From Tamlana carrageenivorans (lineage in GTDB: Bacteria; Bacteroidota; Bacteroidia; Flavobacteriales; Flavobacteriaceae), in NCBI RefSeq assembly GCF_002893765.1, contig NZ_CP025938.1, forward strand, positions 3,935,001-3,999,000: a DNA stretch of 64,000 nt, given 5' to 3'. This document shows positions 33,878 through 44,500 of the stretch, piece after piece. The translations under genes and the position numbers were made by a program. The notes below the pieces were generated by a model that saw only the letters and a list, made by a program, of their open reading frames with translations, was not told where the DNA came from and ran no database searches. Positions within the stretch are counted from its first letter, which is position 1. Every line of letters starts with the position of its first letter.

Positions 33878-34855
33878 GTGCAATCCCTTTTTCAATATAA
33901 CTTTACAAAATATTTAAACTCAAGCGTCATCAATTCAAAAGCCAAATATTTAATTGCTGTTGTTGGACCTACGGCCATAGGAAAAACGACGTTAAGCATT
34001 AAGCTCGCGCAACATTTTCATACCGAAATCATTTCGGCCGATTCACGTCAGTTTTTCAAAGAAATGAGTATCGGAACCGCGGCTCCTACTCCCGACGAAC
34101 TTGCCGCTGCACCTCATCATTTTATTCAGCATAAATCCATTCAAGAAAATTACAATGTTGGCGCTTTCGAAAAAGAGGCTTTAGGTTGTCTAGATGATTT
34201 ATTCCAAAAACACGATGTTGTGATTATGGTTGGTGGCTCAGGCTTATATGTTGATGCTGTAACTAAAGGCTTGGATTATTTTCCCGAAGTCGATCCCAGT
34301 ATCCGAGAAAATCTCAATAAAACACTTGAAAAAGAAGGCTTAGAAACGTTACAAAACAAACTCAAAGACTTAGATCTAAAAAGCTACAACACCATCGTGA
34401 TTGACAATCCGCACCGCGTGATTAGAGCCTTAGAAATTTGTATTGGAACCAACAAACCGTATTCGTCATTTTTAAATAAAGGCAAAGAAAAAAGACACTT
34501 CAACACCATAACCGTTGGCTTAACTGCAAATCGTGAAATTATCTACGACCGTATCAATAAACGTGTGGATATTATGATGGCACAAGGTTTACTAGAAGAA
34601 GTGAAACGTTTACAAGAATATCAAAACTTAAACGCTTTAAACACGGTAGGTTACAAGGAAATATTCAATTATCTAAATGGAGAATGGCCTTTAGATTTTG
34701 CAGTTTCAGAAATCAAAAAAAATTCACGCCGCTTTGCAAAACGCCAATTGACTTGGTTTAAACGCAATGAAGAAACTTTGTGGTTTGATTATTTGGATCC
34801 TTTAGATGCAATTCTTAAAGCTATAGAAAAGACACAGGTTGAAACTCTAGAATAA
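33878..34855 (+). CDS. miaA: tRNA dimethylallyltransferase MiaA
   Basis: Adds the dimethylallyl group to A37 of tRNAs reading UNN codons. P-loop VVGPTAIGKTTL, DSRQFFKEMSIGTAAPT, HHFIQHKSI, GGSGLYVDAVTKGLD, NPHRVIRALEI and the C-terminal VGYKEIFNYLNGEW. 325 residues from GTG 33878; relatives start about 20 residues later (MK.YLI.IVGPTA), but no ATG, GTG or TTG occurs there in frame (only TTA ATT), so the true start is either this GTG or a rare codon such as ATT. Convergent with the operon ending at 34872. Confidence 0.93.
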   Translation: MQSLFQYNFTKYLNSSVINSKAKYLIAVVGPTAIGKTTLSIKLAQHFHTEIISADSRQFFKEMSIGTAAPTPDELAAAPHHFIQHKSIQENYNVGAFEKEALGCLDDLFQKHDVVIMVGGSGLYVDAVTKGLDYFPEVDPSIRENLNKTLEKEGLETLQNKLKDLDLKSYNTIVIDNPHRVIRALEICIGTNKPYSSFLNKGKEKRHFNTITVGLTANREIIYDRINKRVDIMMAQGLLEEVKRLQEYQNLNALNTVGYKEIFNYLNGEWPLDFAVSEIKKNSRRFAKRQLTWFKRNEETLWFDYLDPLDAILKAIEKTQVETLE

Positions 34856-34871
34856 ACATCTATTGATGGGG

Positions 34872-36302
34872 CTACTCCTCCATCCCTACCGTGCTAAACT
34901 TCGCATTAACCACGATACTTTTTCCGCTATCCAGTGACCCTGTTGAAAAAGTAGAAAGGTTTTCTTTAGCCGATTTTTTAGGATGCGAAAAGCGAGATCG
35001 TGTGCCTTTATACTGGAAATGACATGCAGTTTCTGGTAGTTTTATTTTGGCATTTGAGTTTTGAAGGATCACATTAAGGCTAGAAAACTTATCACTAATA
35101 TTTAAAATTTTCAAATCGCCAATATTTCCATCAATCACAGCGCTTTTCATCAAATTATCAATGGTGATTTTTGAAGAGTTTAAATTTAAAGTCAGGTGAT
35201 TCACCGCATGTAATTCTGCTTTATCTACATAATTTAATTGCAAGGCGCCAGCATTCCAGTTGGCGATATTAATTGGCGAATAAGAAGCACTGATGGAAGT
35301 TAAACTCCCATCAATACCTTGTGCTTTAAGTTTGGTATAATCTAAATCTGCTTTTAAATTTTCTACATTATCGGCAAATTCAATTTCACCATATTTTACT
35401 TTCACTTTTAACTTTGAGTTTTTAGGCATTTTTATTTTAATCGTCCTTTTCACTTTGGCATCGCCGTGACTTTTAACCATGCGTTCTATTTTTCGCTGTC
35501 TATCTTCTTGCAATAAAATACGCTCTTCGGTTTGTGTGGCATGCATTCTTGCCCTTTCGGCCAATCGTCTGGCTTGCATCGCTTCCGCTCTTTTTTGCTG
35601 TGCCTCTATCCTAGCGGTTTGACTCTCCAATTGCTTGGCAAGGCGTTCGCCCCAGGCTTCCATTTTTTTCGCAAAGTCATCGCCATACTTCAGTTCAATT
35701 TTCTTTGAATATTTATCTAAATACTTATCACCTTCCTTTTTATACGCTTCGTAATCAAAACGCACATCGGTAACACCTTCAGGCAATTCTGGAAGCTCCG
35801 GAAGTTCCGGCAATTCTGGTAATTGAGGCATCTCGGGAAACCCAGGAGGCATAGGCGCATCGGGAGCTAGTGGCACTTCAACGTGAATATCTACATCTGG
35901 AATATCAGCCAATTCATATTTTAACTCCTTAATAATGGCTTCAACAGCTTCATCGTCTTCATAGGCTGTGGTATTTACCACCCAAACCTGAGGTCCGCTA
36001 CCTTTTGTAATAATACGCACTTGATCTGTAGAGGCATCGACATCAATATGCCAAGCCTTTAAAGCTTTTTGTAAATCTTCAGCGCTAAGTTGATCGCCTT
36101 CAATATAAGCTTCAATTTCAACGGTATCCCTATTCCAAGTATCAAAAACAATGTTACAATGACTGGTGTTCAAATCGATTTTAACATCTTTATTGACTTT
36201 AATCGCTTGAGATACTTTGGTTAATTTTTGTTGTGCAAACAGGTTTCCTGTTAGAAACAAGCACAACATGATTACAATTCTATGTTTTATAATTCTGTTC
36301 AT
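34872..36302 (-). CDS. Exported protein with Pro-Glu-Leu repeat and DUF4097-like beta region
   Basis: About 476 residues from ATG 36302 (MNRIIKHRIVIMLCLFLTGN then LFAQ, signal peptide; the longer frame overlaps the upstream gene). After a strand-rich N part, residues around 150-165 contain the tandem PELPELPELPEL, then a charged helix with many Ala/Arg/Glu (ARIEAQQKRAEAMQARRLAE), and a C-terminal region of repeated beta strands typical of adhesin-like DUF4097 proteins (SKLKVKVKYGEIEFADNV). Third gene of an ECF-sigma operon, 10 nt after the anti-sigma-like gene; probably the envelope protein monitored or controlled by it. Confidence 0.75.
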   Translation of the reverse strand: MNRIIKHRIVIMLCLFLTGNLFAQQKLTKVSQAIKVNKDVKIDLNTSHCNIVFDTWNRDTVEIEAYIEGDQLSAEDLQKALKAWHIDVDASTDQVRIITKGSGPQVWVVNTTAYEDDEAVEAIIKELKYELADIPDVDIHVEVPLAPDAPMPPGFPEMPQLPELPELPELPELPEGVTDVRFDYEAYKKEGDKYLDKYSKKIELKYGDDFAKKMEAWGERLAKQLESQTARIEAQQKRAEAMQARRLAERARMHATQTEERILLQEDRQRKIERMVKSHGDAKVKRTIKIKMPKNSKLKVKVKYGEIEFADNVENLKADLDYTKLKAQGIDGSLTSISASYSPINIANWNAGALQLNYVDKAELHAVNHLTLNLNSSKITIDNLMKSAVIDGNIGDLKILNISDKFSSLNVILQNSNAKIKLPETACHFQYKGTRSRFSHPKKSAKENLSTFSTGSLDSGKSIVVNAKFSTVGMEE

Positions 36303-36312
36303 TTTTTGATTT

Positions 36313-36894
36313 TTAAATGTGTTGCTGCAAGGCATCCTTTTTAGTCTCAGCACTTTGTAAATCCTTCAGTTGACCCTTCAACCGGTACAATAGGTTTAAT
36401 CGCAATTTCAAATTATCGATTAAAGCATTTATGGTCAATTCACTAGGACCTTCTTCCGTAAACTCTAAAAACAAATCTTGATAAGCTTTATCTAAAGCAT
36501 CAATTTGCTCTAAATAACTATCTACCAATTCTTTGGTTTCATCGGTATAAGTCATTTTTGAGAGTTCCAAATTGATACTCGCTAAGTAATAATCTTCCAC
36601 TTTTTTAAGTCCGGGAGAAATATCGCCTAAAGTCTTCGTTTCAACAGGTTTGGTATGTGCTACTTGAACAGGCACGGTATTTTCGCCACCATTGAAAAAC
36701 TTAAAAAGTCCAAAAGTCAACCCCAAGAGCACCACGATACTCGCTGCTATTTTAAGTCCTAAAAACCGATTCGGCTTAGGTTGCTTCGGCAAGGCTTTGT
36801 TTAGCTTTTCTAGAAACCTGACTTGATGATTCTCAGGCATTCGTTCATTGCTAACTACATGATCTTTAAACAGGTCTTTAATATCTCGCGCCAT
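36313..36894 (-). CDS. Membrane-anchored probable anti-sigma factor
   Basis: 193 residues: cytoplasmic N part (MARDIKDLFKDHVVSNERMP), one membrane helix at about 48-66 (GLKIAASIVVLLGLTFGLFKFF), and a periplasmic helical C part. Starts 17 nt inside the sigma gene, so the two are translationally coupled. No HxxxCxxC zinc motif is present, so the anti-sigma role is inferred from topology and position. Confidence 0.75.
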   Translation of the reverse strand: MARDIKDLFKDHVVSNERMPENHQVRFLEKLNKALPKQPKPNRFLGLKIAASIVVLLGLTFGLFKFFNGGENTVPVQVAHTKPVETKTLGDISPGLKKVEDYYLASINLELSKMTYTDETKELVDSYLEQIDALDKAYQDLFLEFTEEGPSELTINALIDNLKLRLNLLYRLKGQLKDLQSAETKKDALQQHI

Positions 36895-37429
36895 TTTTTT
36901 TAAGTTTTAATAATTCTTGTAACTTCACTTTTCCTCTTGATAATTGTGTTCTAGAGGCCACCTGAGAAATGCCCAATATTTCGGAAATCTCTTGATGGTC
37001 GTAGCCTTCTACTAAAAAAAGCATCACAACATATTGATATTTGTCTGGTAATTTTTCTATGGCTGTTTTTACATCAGATAATGTAATCGCCTCGTCAACC
37101 AACCATTTGCTGTCTTTTTCGGTATCGACGACTTTGAGGTGCACCTCATCTAAAGCCACAAAATCGGCTTTTCTAGCTTTAATTAAATCGATACTTTTAT
37201 TAACAACAATACGTTTTAACCAAGCGCCAAAAGTCACTTCTGCATTGTATTGATGAAGTTTTGTAAAGGCATTTATAAATGCTTCTTGTACAACATCTTC
37301 GGCATCGGCAGCATCTTTTAAAAACCGTTTAGCTACAATATACATACCATCGCAGTACTGGTTGTACAACTGCATTTGAGCCTTACGGTTATTTTTTTTG
37401 CACTGTTCAATAATATCAATATGAAACAT
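36878..37429 (-). CDS. ECF-type RNA polymerase sigma factor
   Basis: 183 residues. Region 2 MQLYNQYCDGMYIVAKRFLK, DAEDVVQEAFINAFTKLHQY, FGAWLKRIVVNKSIDLIKAR; region 4 TAIEKLPDKYQYVVMLFLVE, GYDHQEISEILGISQVASRT then QLSRGKVKLQELL. No region 1 or 3, so group IV (ECF). First gene of the operon sigma - anti-sigma-like - exported beta protein. Directs polymerase to envelope-related promoters; its regulon cannot be deduced here. Confidence 0.93.
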   Translation of the reverse strand: MFHIDIIEQCKKNNRKAQMQLYNQYCDGMYIVAKRFLKDAADAEDVVQEAFINAFTKLHQYNAEVTFGAWLKRIVVNKSIDLIKARKADFVALDEVHLKVVDTEKDSKWLVDEAITLSDVKTAIEKLPDKYQYVVMLFLVEGYDHQEISEILGISQVASRTQLSRGKVKLQELLKLKKNGARY

Positions 37430-37600
37430 GCTAATGCTACTTTGTTATTTGATTAGTTCATATTAAAGACGATAAAAAATGGGGAGTGTTGCAAAAAGCG
37501 TTTACTTTTTTTGCCGATTTATAACAAAGCTAAATAAATCTGCGTTTGCATTTTAGTAGTCATCCCAATTAATATATCTTTATACCCTAAAAGTCTATCT

Positions 37601-38155
37601 ATGAACACCTTTTTAAAACGCGTCCTAATACTCTTATCATTGGTAGCTTTAGGATTATTTTTATATTCTGTTTTTGTTGAAAATATTTTCGCACCTCGTT
37701 TAAGTCCGAAAGACACTGTGGAATTTAAATTAAACGATTTAGAATTAGAAATTTTTTACAATAGACCTTTTAAGAAGAACCGTGAAATTTTTGGAGCCTT
37801 GGTTCCTTACAATCAAGTTTGGCGTACGGGAGCAAACGAAGCGACCACTTTTGAAACCAATGAAAACCTTGAAATTAACGGCATGCCATTACCACCAGGA
37901 AAATATACCTTATGGACGGTACCAAAAGACTCTACTTGGACCGTAATATTCAATTCTAAACAATACAAATGGGGTGTAAATGCTGAAATGCAACCTATGT
38001 GGGATCCCAATTACGATGTGATCACTACCGAAGTTCCAGTTCAAAAATTAGATAATACGGTAGAACAGTTTACCATCGCTTTTGATAATTCTACCGACAA
38101 CCTCTTTTTAACCATGGCTTGGGATGATGTAAAAATCGCCTTGCCATTGAAATAG
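37601..38155 (+). CDS. DUF2911 domain protein
   Basis: 184 residues. N-terminal hydrophobic helix (VLILLSLVALGLFLYSVFVE) serving as signal anchor, then the DUF2911 core: FYNRPFKKNREIFGALVPYN, VWRTGANEATTFETNENLEI, MPLPPGKYTLWTVPKDSTWT, NSTDNLFLTMAWDDVKIALP. Widespread in Bacteroidota, function unknown, periplasmic. Its ATG is preceded by TATCTTTA (37574-37581), one base off the -7 consensus. Confidence 0.9.
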   Translation: MNTFLKRVLILLSLVALGLFLYSVFVENIFAPRLSPKDTVEFKLNDLELEIFYNRPFKKNREIFGALVPYNQVWRTGANEATTFETNENLEINGMPLPPGKYTLWTVPKDSTWTVIFNSKQYKWGVNAEMQPMWDPNYDVITTEVPVQKLDNTVEQFTIAFDNSTDNLFLTMAWDDVKIALPLK

Positions 38156-38203
38156 AGTATTCTTCCCACAGAAAAAAATGTTACTTTTAGACAAACTATT
38201 GGC

Positions 38204-39280
38204 GTGTCTAAACCTAAAAAAACATCCATTCAAGAAAATGAAGGGGTTTCAATTTCTGAAATCACAAACCCCGAGGCCATAGAGCGCTTTAAATCCAGAC
38301 GCAACAAAACCATTGATGTTGATGATTTAATTTCGAGTCTTCTTAACAAAAACATATCAGCCCTTAGTCGTGCCATTACCATCGTTGAAAGCGAACATCC
38401 AAAACATACAGCTCAGGCAAGTGCCATTACAAAAGCCTGTTTGCCCAAGGCTAATAAATCGATCCGAATTGGTATTACTGGCGTTCCTGGCGTAGGGAAA
38501 AGCACGTTTATTGAAGCTTTTGGCCATCACTTAAGTCGGCAGGGTAAACGCATTGCTGTACTCGCCATAGACCCCAGTAGCAGCATTACTAAAGGCAGTA
38601 TTTTAGGAGATAAAACCCGCATGGAGGATTTAGTAAAAAATAAAAATGTTTTTATTAGACCGTCTGCTTCGGGCAACTCATTAGGTGGTGTAGCAAGAAA
38701 AACCCGGGAGTCTATTGTTTTGTGTGAAGCCGCTGGTTTTGATGTGGTAATTATTGAAACCGTAGGAGTGGGACAAAGTGAAACTACCGTGCATAGTATG
38801 GTCGATTTCTTTTTATTACTGAAACTTCCAGGGGCTGGTGATGAGCTGCAAGGCATAAAACGAGGCATCATTGAAATGGCCGATGCCATAGCCATTAATA
38901 AGGCCGATGGTGACAACCTCAAAAAAGCTAAAGTAGCGCAAACCGATTTTAAAAATGCGCTACACCTCTACCCCAATAATAAATCGGAATGGCAACCCCA
39001 AGTTAGTCTTTGTAGTGCTTTGAATAAAGTAGGTATTGATGCGATTTGGCAGCAGGTTTTAGACTATGTTCAAATCACTTCAGCTAACCATTACTTCAAT
39101 GAAAAGCGCCATGAACAAAATAAGTATTGGCTCATTCAAACGATTGAATCTCAATTAAAAGCAGATTTCTTCAATAAACCAGAAATAAAAGCGGCTTTGA
39201 AAGAACAGTTGCAACTTCTCGACCTTAATAAAACAACGCCTTTTGCAGCTGCAGAATATCTTTTGAAACTAAAGCATTAA
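38204..39280 (+). CDS. meaB: MeaB/ArgK-type GTPase (methylmalonyl-CoA mutase chaperone)
   Basis: 358 residues from GTG 38204; no ATG in this frame upstream. G-domain motifs: Walker A GITGVPGVGKSTFIE, switch VIIETVGVGQSE, AINKADGDN (G4). Conserved MeaB segment SGNSLGGVARKTRES and DDLISSLLN at the N terminus. Protects and loads adenosylcobalamin into methylmalonyl-CoA mutase. The mutase genes are not in the window. The 3' end overlaps the convergent PAP2 gene by 4 nt. Confidence 0.94.
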   Translation: MSKPKKTSIQENEGVSISEITNPEAIERFKSRRNKTIDVDDLISSLLNKNISALSRAITIVESEHPKHTAQASAITKACLPKANKSIRIGITGVPGVGKSTFIEAFGHHLSRQGKRIAVLAIDPSSSITKGSILGDKTRMEDLVKNKNVFIRPSASGNSLGGVARKTRESIVLCEAAGFDVVIIETVGVGQSETTVHSMVDFFLLLKLPGAGDELQGIKRGIIEMADAIAINKADGDNLKKAKVAQTDFKNALHLYPNNKSEWQPQVSLCSALNKVGIDAIWQQVLDYVQITSANHYFNEKRHEQNKYWLIQTIESQLKADFFNKPEIKAALKEQLQLLDLNKTTPFAAAEYLLKLKH

Positions 39281-39849
39281 TCTCTAGCATAGCGCTTAAG
39301 CAAAAACTGTGCTATGACATAAAACAAAGTACCTCCAAAACCCCCAAAGGTTAATCCGCATAACAAGTCTAAAGGATAATGCACGCCAACATAAATTCTA
39401 CTATAGGCTACAATAAAACTCCAAACTATTAGAATGCCTATCAAATATTTGTAATAAGGTTTTAACATTAACCCGGCAAAAATAGCGGCTGCCATAGAGT
39501 TTGAGGCATGGCCAGAGAAAAATCCATATTTACCACACCGAACGGCAATAAAACGCACCTGATCGGCAATACTAGGTTCTCTACAAGGACGCAAACGCTC
39601 AAAGCCACGTTTAAACACATTGGTTATTTGATCTGTAAAAGTGATCATTAAAGCAATAACAACAACGAGAATTAATAATGATTTTAAACCCAGTTTTTTA
39701 TAAATCAAATACAATAAAATGGCATACAGCGGAATAAACGTAAGTTCGTCTGTAATGAGTAACCAGAGCTGATCCCAGGTTTCAGACCCTAAATTGTTTA
39801 GATATAAGAAAAGCTCGGTGTCGTACTTTAGTAATTCGTCAATCGTCAT
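39277..39849 (-). CDS. PAP2-family membrane phosphatase
   Basis: 190 residues with about five membrane helices. The three acid-phosphatase motifs are complete: KRGFERLRP, FFSGHASNS and SRIYVGVHYPLD, placing the catalytic His residues on the outer side of the inner membrane. Likely substrates are undecaprenyl diphosphate or other lipid phosphates; cannot be narrowed. Third gene of MATE - small protein - PAP2, with 6-nt spacing. Confidence 0.9.
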   Translation of the reverse strand: MTIDELLKYDTELFLYLNNLGSETWDQLWLLITDELTFIPLYAILLYLIYKKLGLKSLLILVVVIALMITFTDQITNVFKRGFERLRPCREPSIADQVRFIAVRCGKYGFFSGHASNSMAAAIFAGLMLKPYYKYLIGILIVWSFIVAYSRIYVGVHYPLDLLCGLTFGGFGGTLFYVIAQFLLKRYARD

Positions 39850-39855
39850 AAAATG

Positions 39856-40083
39856 TTATTCTTCGTATTTAGCGACTTCACTATCATAAAAATCGGTGGC
39901 CAATTTAATGGCTAACTCGGTTTCACTGGCCAATTCTTTTTGGTCTTCAACATCAAAATCTTCAAACCATTCCACTTCATCATTTTCAAGATTTATAATG
40001 AAACGCGGAAATTCGGTATGAATAACATAGATCGCATCAGGAAATTCGGTATTATCACCTAGAATAAATTTTGGAAGACTCAT
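39856..40083 (-). CDS. Small conserved acidic protein, unknown function
   Basis: 75 residues, strongly acidic (MSLPKFILGDNTEFPDAIYV, FIINLENDEVEWFEDFDVED). No membrane segment or known motif. Spaced 3 nt after MATE and 6 nt before PAP2, so translated as part of the same operon. I have the impression that such proteins are conserved in flavobacteria but cannot name a domain. Confidence 0.75.
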   Translation of the reverse strand: MSLPKFILGDNTEFPDAIYVIHTEFPRFIINLENDEVEWFEDFDVEDQKELASETELAIKLATDFYDSEVAKYEE

Positions 40084-40086
40084 TTT

Positions 40087-41469
40087 TTATGATTTGTTGT
40101 TTGACAAAATTAACCTTTTCGTTAAATAATTAAACCTTATATACAATAAAATCGCAGCGGTGGTTAATCCGGCAAGAAGTCCGATCCAAATTCCAAAACT
40201 CCCATAAGCCTCTTCTTTACCTAAAAACCAACTTATAGGGAACCCTACCAACCAATAGGAAATAAAAGTTATTAGTGTTGGAATTTTCACATCCTGCAAC
40301 CCACGTAAAGCCCCTAATACAAGCACTTGAATACTGTCGCTAATTTGAAATATGGCTGCTGCAATTAATAATTTGGAAGCAATACCAACCACCTCTTTAT
40401 TATCGGCCAGGTTTTTAGCATCGTCAAAATCGACATATATTTTAGGCAGATACTCATGAAATACAGAGAAAAATAAAGCAAATAAAACGGCTAACAGCGT
40501 CCCCATTAGAAACAATGAAAAGGCAATGCGACGCAGTTCAAAATAAGCTTTTAATCCCTTTTGATTTCCAACTCGAATCATAGCCGCTACACTCAAACCG
40601 GTAGCCACCATAAAGGTCATCGAACTTAAGTTTAAAGCAATTTGATTGGCTGCCTGGGGGTTTTTCCCTAGTAATCCGCTTAACCAAATGGCTGCCGTAA
40701 AAATAGCTACTTCAAAAAACATTTGCATGGCACTAGGAGAACCTAGATGCAGCAGCTTTTTAATCATTAATTTATCTAGTACAAAAAACTTGATATTTGT
40801 AACAAAGGCTTTCGATTTTTCTTTTCCTTTAAGTAAGTACCAGATGTACCATACCATAAGAATTCGAGACACTAAAGTTCCGTAGGCCGCTCCAACAATT
40901 CCCAACTCCGGAAAGCCAAACTTTCCAAAAATTAAGACATAATTTAATACAATATTAACCACATTGCCCACTAAGGTCGCATACATGGGGTATCGTGTCA
41001 TGGACATCCCATCGCTAAATTGTTTAAACCCTTGAAATATCACCAAGGGAATTAAAGACACGGCCACCAAATCCAAATATGGAATGGCTAGCTCGACCAC
41101 CTCTACAGGTTGCTTCATGAAGTACATGAGGGGTTTAGCGAAATAAACGATAAAAAAAAGGATAACACCAATAACTGTACATAAAAACAAGCCATTTTTA
41201 AAGGCCGATTTCCCTTCTTTAAAATTGTTCGCGGCATCCGATTCTGCAACCACAGGCGTTATTGCTGTTGAAAATCCGATTCCCAAAGACATGGCAATAA
41301 ACATAAAACTATTCCCTAAAGAAACGGCTGCTAATTCGGCTGTACCCAATTGCCCTACCATGATATTATCTACAAAACTCACAAAGGTATGACCAAGCAT
41401 CCCCAACATCACTGGAGAGGCAAGTTGCCAATTATATTTAAACTCTTTGGTGTACTGCGATAAATTCAT
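40087..41469 (-). CDS. MATE-family multidrug/cation efflux transporter
   Basis: 460 residues, 12 predicted membrane helices in two MatE halves: LASPVMLGMLGHTFVSFVDN, IMVGQLGTAELAAVSLGNS in the first and LGSPSAMQMFFEVAIFTAAI, QAANQIALNLSSMTFMVATG in the second. NorM/DinF type, exports drugs or cations using Na+ or H+ gradient. First gene of the three-gene operon. Confidence 0.93.
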   Translation of the reverse strand: MNLSQYTKEFKYNWQLASPVMLGMLGHTFVSFVDNIMVGQLGTAELAAVSLGNSFMFIAMSLGIGFSTAITPVVAESDAANNFKEGKSAFKNGLFLCTVIGVILFFIVYFAKPLMYFMKQPVEVVELAIPYLDLVAVSLIPLVIFQGFKQFSDGMSMTRYPMYATLVGNVVNIVLNYVLIFGKFGFPELGIVGAAYGTLVSRILMVWYIWYLLKGKEKSKAFVTNIKFFVLDKLMIKKLLHLGSPSAMQMFFEVAIFTAAIWLSGLLGKNPQAANQIALNLSSMTFMVATGLSVAAMIRVGNQKGLKAYFELRRIAFSLFLMGTLLAVLFALFFSVFHEYLPKIYVDFDDAKNLADNKEVVGIASKLLIAAAIFQISDSIQVLVLGALRGLQDVKIPTLITFISYWLVGFPISWFLGKEEAYGSFGIWIGLLAGLTTAAILLYIRFNYLTKRLILSNNKS

Positions 41470-41473
41470 ATTG

Positions 41474-41481
41474 CAAAAGTA
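41474..41481 (-). promoter_or_regulatory. -7 box for the MATE operon
   Basis: TACTTTTG on the minus strand, its 3' edge only 4 nt from the ATG; if used, the mRNA would be leaderless. Confidence 0.45.
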
Positions 41482-41520
41482 GCCCTATTTTATGGTAAAA
41501 AAGTGGCCATAAAACAAAAA

Positions 41521-41548
41521 AATACCGAAGGCTTTCACCCTCGATATT
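41521..41548 (-). terminator. Terminator of the GH86-like gene
   Basis: Minus-strand stem AATATCGAGGG / CCTTCGGTATT (11 bp with two G-U pairs), loop TGAAAG, followed by TTTTTTGTTTT. Confidence 0.85.
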
Positions 41549-41596
41549 TTCATCATCACCCTAAAAAGATTCTATTAAAATCTCCGAAATAAAAAA

Positions 41597-44500
41597 TTAA
41601 TCACGACTAACAATTAATGTTTTTGAAAAAGTTGTTTGATTTCCTACAATATGAATTAAATACACTCCAGAAGGAATATGACTAATATTTATTGTTCCGC
41701 TAGCTTCTAGCTTCCCTATAAATCTACCTGTGAAGTCATAAAGTGAAATTTTTTCGTAACCCTTTAGGTTTGTAATATTTAACACATCTGAGGCTGGGTT
41801 CGGGTAAAATCTAATCGCTTTATTCTGAACCTCATCCACTGATAATGATCCGCCGCAAGGCATACCTATTGCATAATCACTAGGTACTTTGATAAGTTCA
41901 ATTTTATCTAAATTCCATTGCCACACATCAGATCCTGAAGCCGTTACTTTAAAAGTTTGGGTTCCGGCGTTAACCTGTAGAGGAGCACATGCGATATGTG
42001 TTCCTGGGGTTGTCCATGCACCAGTAGTTTCAAAAGTGTCGGTTGAAAAATCGATACCATTTATAGTTCCCGTAATTTCAGTATTACTTCCTGGAGTTGC
42101 ATAATGGTAAGTCACTTGATAAAATCCTGATTCAGGAATATTAACCTGGTACTCTGCCCAATCTCCCGAGTTTCCGTAATCAATCCAATCGCCATTTACT
42201 CTAAACCCTAAGCCTGGACCTCCCCAAGAGCTATCATCTTCTGTACCGCTTGTAGAGGTTAAATCTTCAGCTTCAATAATTAAACTGCTGCTAGGATCAA
42301 CAAAAGTAATGACACTTGCATCCTGTAAACCACCATCCACGGCCGTAGCAGTAATGGTAACTGTTCCACTTGTAATGGCTGTAACTAGTCCGTTAGCATC
42401 AACGGTAGCGATATTAGCATTAGAAGTCGTCCAATTAACGGTTTTATTACTAGCATCTGCTGGTAAAACCGTTGCAGATAATTGAATAGCATCCGACGTA
42501 ACCGCATAAGCAGAACTTGGAGAAACCGTTATACTGCTTATCGTTGTAGGCTGATTAATCGTTATGTCATTATCACATGTCGCTATGATTGTGGTTCCAT
42601 TTGTCAATTCCGCACGTAATTTATAGCCCGTACCTGGTGCTGGTGCATTGGCTAAGGTGAAAGACACTGGAACCGTTTCTAAGCCTTGAGCATTTAAATT
42701 TATGGTGTTACTCGCTAAAACATCGGCACCTTTAACTAATGCTATATATAACTCACGAGCTCCATCGATATTAACGTTTGCCGTAAAGTCGATATTAGTA
42801 GTGGCATCAAAATTAGTTGGTAACGCATCACAGAAAATGGTTTCTTGTCCTGCAATACCAACGGTAACAACAATGTCATCTTTAATAGTAGTTCCTTTTA
42901 CAGTCGCTGTAATTGTTGCTGTTTCACCTACTTTTTTACCAATAATGGTTCCGTTAGAAACAATTTCCACAACACTATCATCGGAAGTTGTCCACTCCAC
43001 TTCTGGTGCCACGGTAGGTGTCGGTGTAAATTCTATATTCAAATCGGTATTTGTATAATGCGCTACGGTTAGGGCATCACCTTCAATTATAGACATAGCT
43101 GTTACCGATGAAGCTTGATAAGGCATAGCATTAATAGTGATGGTAGCCGCAATCGAGTTATCAGCCGTACTTGTAGCAGTAATTACTGTGCTTCCTGAAT
43201 CGGCAACTGCTGTTACCACGCCATTTTCATCTACAGTAGCCACAGCTTCGTTAGAAGAGGTCCAAGTTAAACCTTTATCTGAAGCATCTTCAGGCGTAAA
43301 AATTGGTGCTAACCCTAAAGTTTCTCCATTCATAACATCTTCAGTAGCTGAATTAAAAGCAAGCCCAGTAATCGTAGATCCGCCATTTGTTCTACCCGGA
43401 TCGGTAGTCATATCGAAAACCTGAATCATTAAAGTTGTAAACTCAGCCGCTTGATATCTTTCAAAAGTTACCGTGTTATTGCCATCTTGTAGATACTCAA
43501 TTGGACATTCTAATTCTAAAACACCAAACCAAGCCCCTTTAAAGTTTCCTAATCCATATCCACGTGTATTGGCAATAAAATTATCGGCTTGTACAATAAC
43601 GTCATTTCCGTTTACGGTAAGTTTTTTAATTTTCATACCAGGATTTCCATCGTTAGGATTTGGAAAAAATCCTCCAACTCTAATAATGGCTTCCCCATGT
43701 GTTGGTTTTACTACACCAGAAACCGTTGCTGTTATACTTGGGGTAGACGCTGTATGACACAATTGTGTACCACGATCGTTTTTCGCATTTCCAGCTAATG
43801 GCGCACTCATGTACTTTGTTTCTTCCGATTCTTGATCGATAACCACATTATTTGTAAAGGTATAATCTAAAACTATAGTAGAGTTTGGTTTTAGTGTCAC
43901 TTGAGCCGGTGCGGCAGTCATATTGGCAACCGTATATTGCGTGTAACCCGCATCACCTTTGAAAATATGACGTAGCTCTACGTTTTCAATGTTATTACCC
44001 GCTAAACCAAACGTGTTTAAGTTTATCGATTTATTATCATCTATGGCGTTATTTAAAATCACATAAACGTGTTTGCCATTTACATAGGCATCTACCTGTA
44101 CATCAATATCACTCGCTTTAGTATCAATACGTGTACCTTCAACATCTTTCCATAATTCAAAAAAGTGAATAATACCACTCCATTCCCAACCACCAGTAGG
44201 TTCGTTCATGGTCCAAGTACTAGGGTCTCCCGTCCAAGATCCTTTAGGCTCCATAAGTGTTGCTCCGTCATAACGTACCACATTATTACCTTCAAAAAAA
44301 GCGCCCCAAGTTGCTTTTACAGGCGCAAAAGGCATGCTATAAACCACATGCGAAGGACGCTCTAAAAATTGCATCATCATTTGGTTAAAAGGTTTAATGT
44401 ATAGCCAGTCGCGTTTTCCATCGCGCCACGCTGGTTTGTTTATCATTCCTGAGTTAACAGTACCAAATTCAGACATGACGATATCCTTTTTTTGTCCAAA

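Noticed and set aside
38179..38204. ATG 38179 as start of meaB
   Set aside because: It is in another frame; the MeaB frame has only GTG 38204 as a reasonable start.
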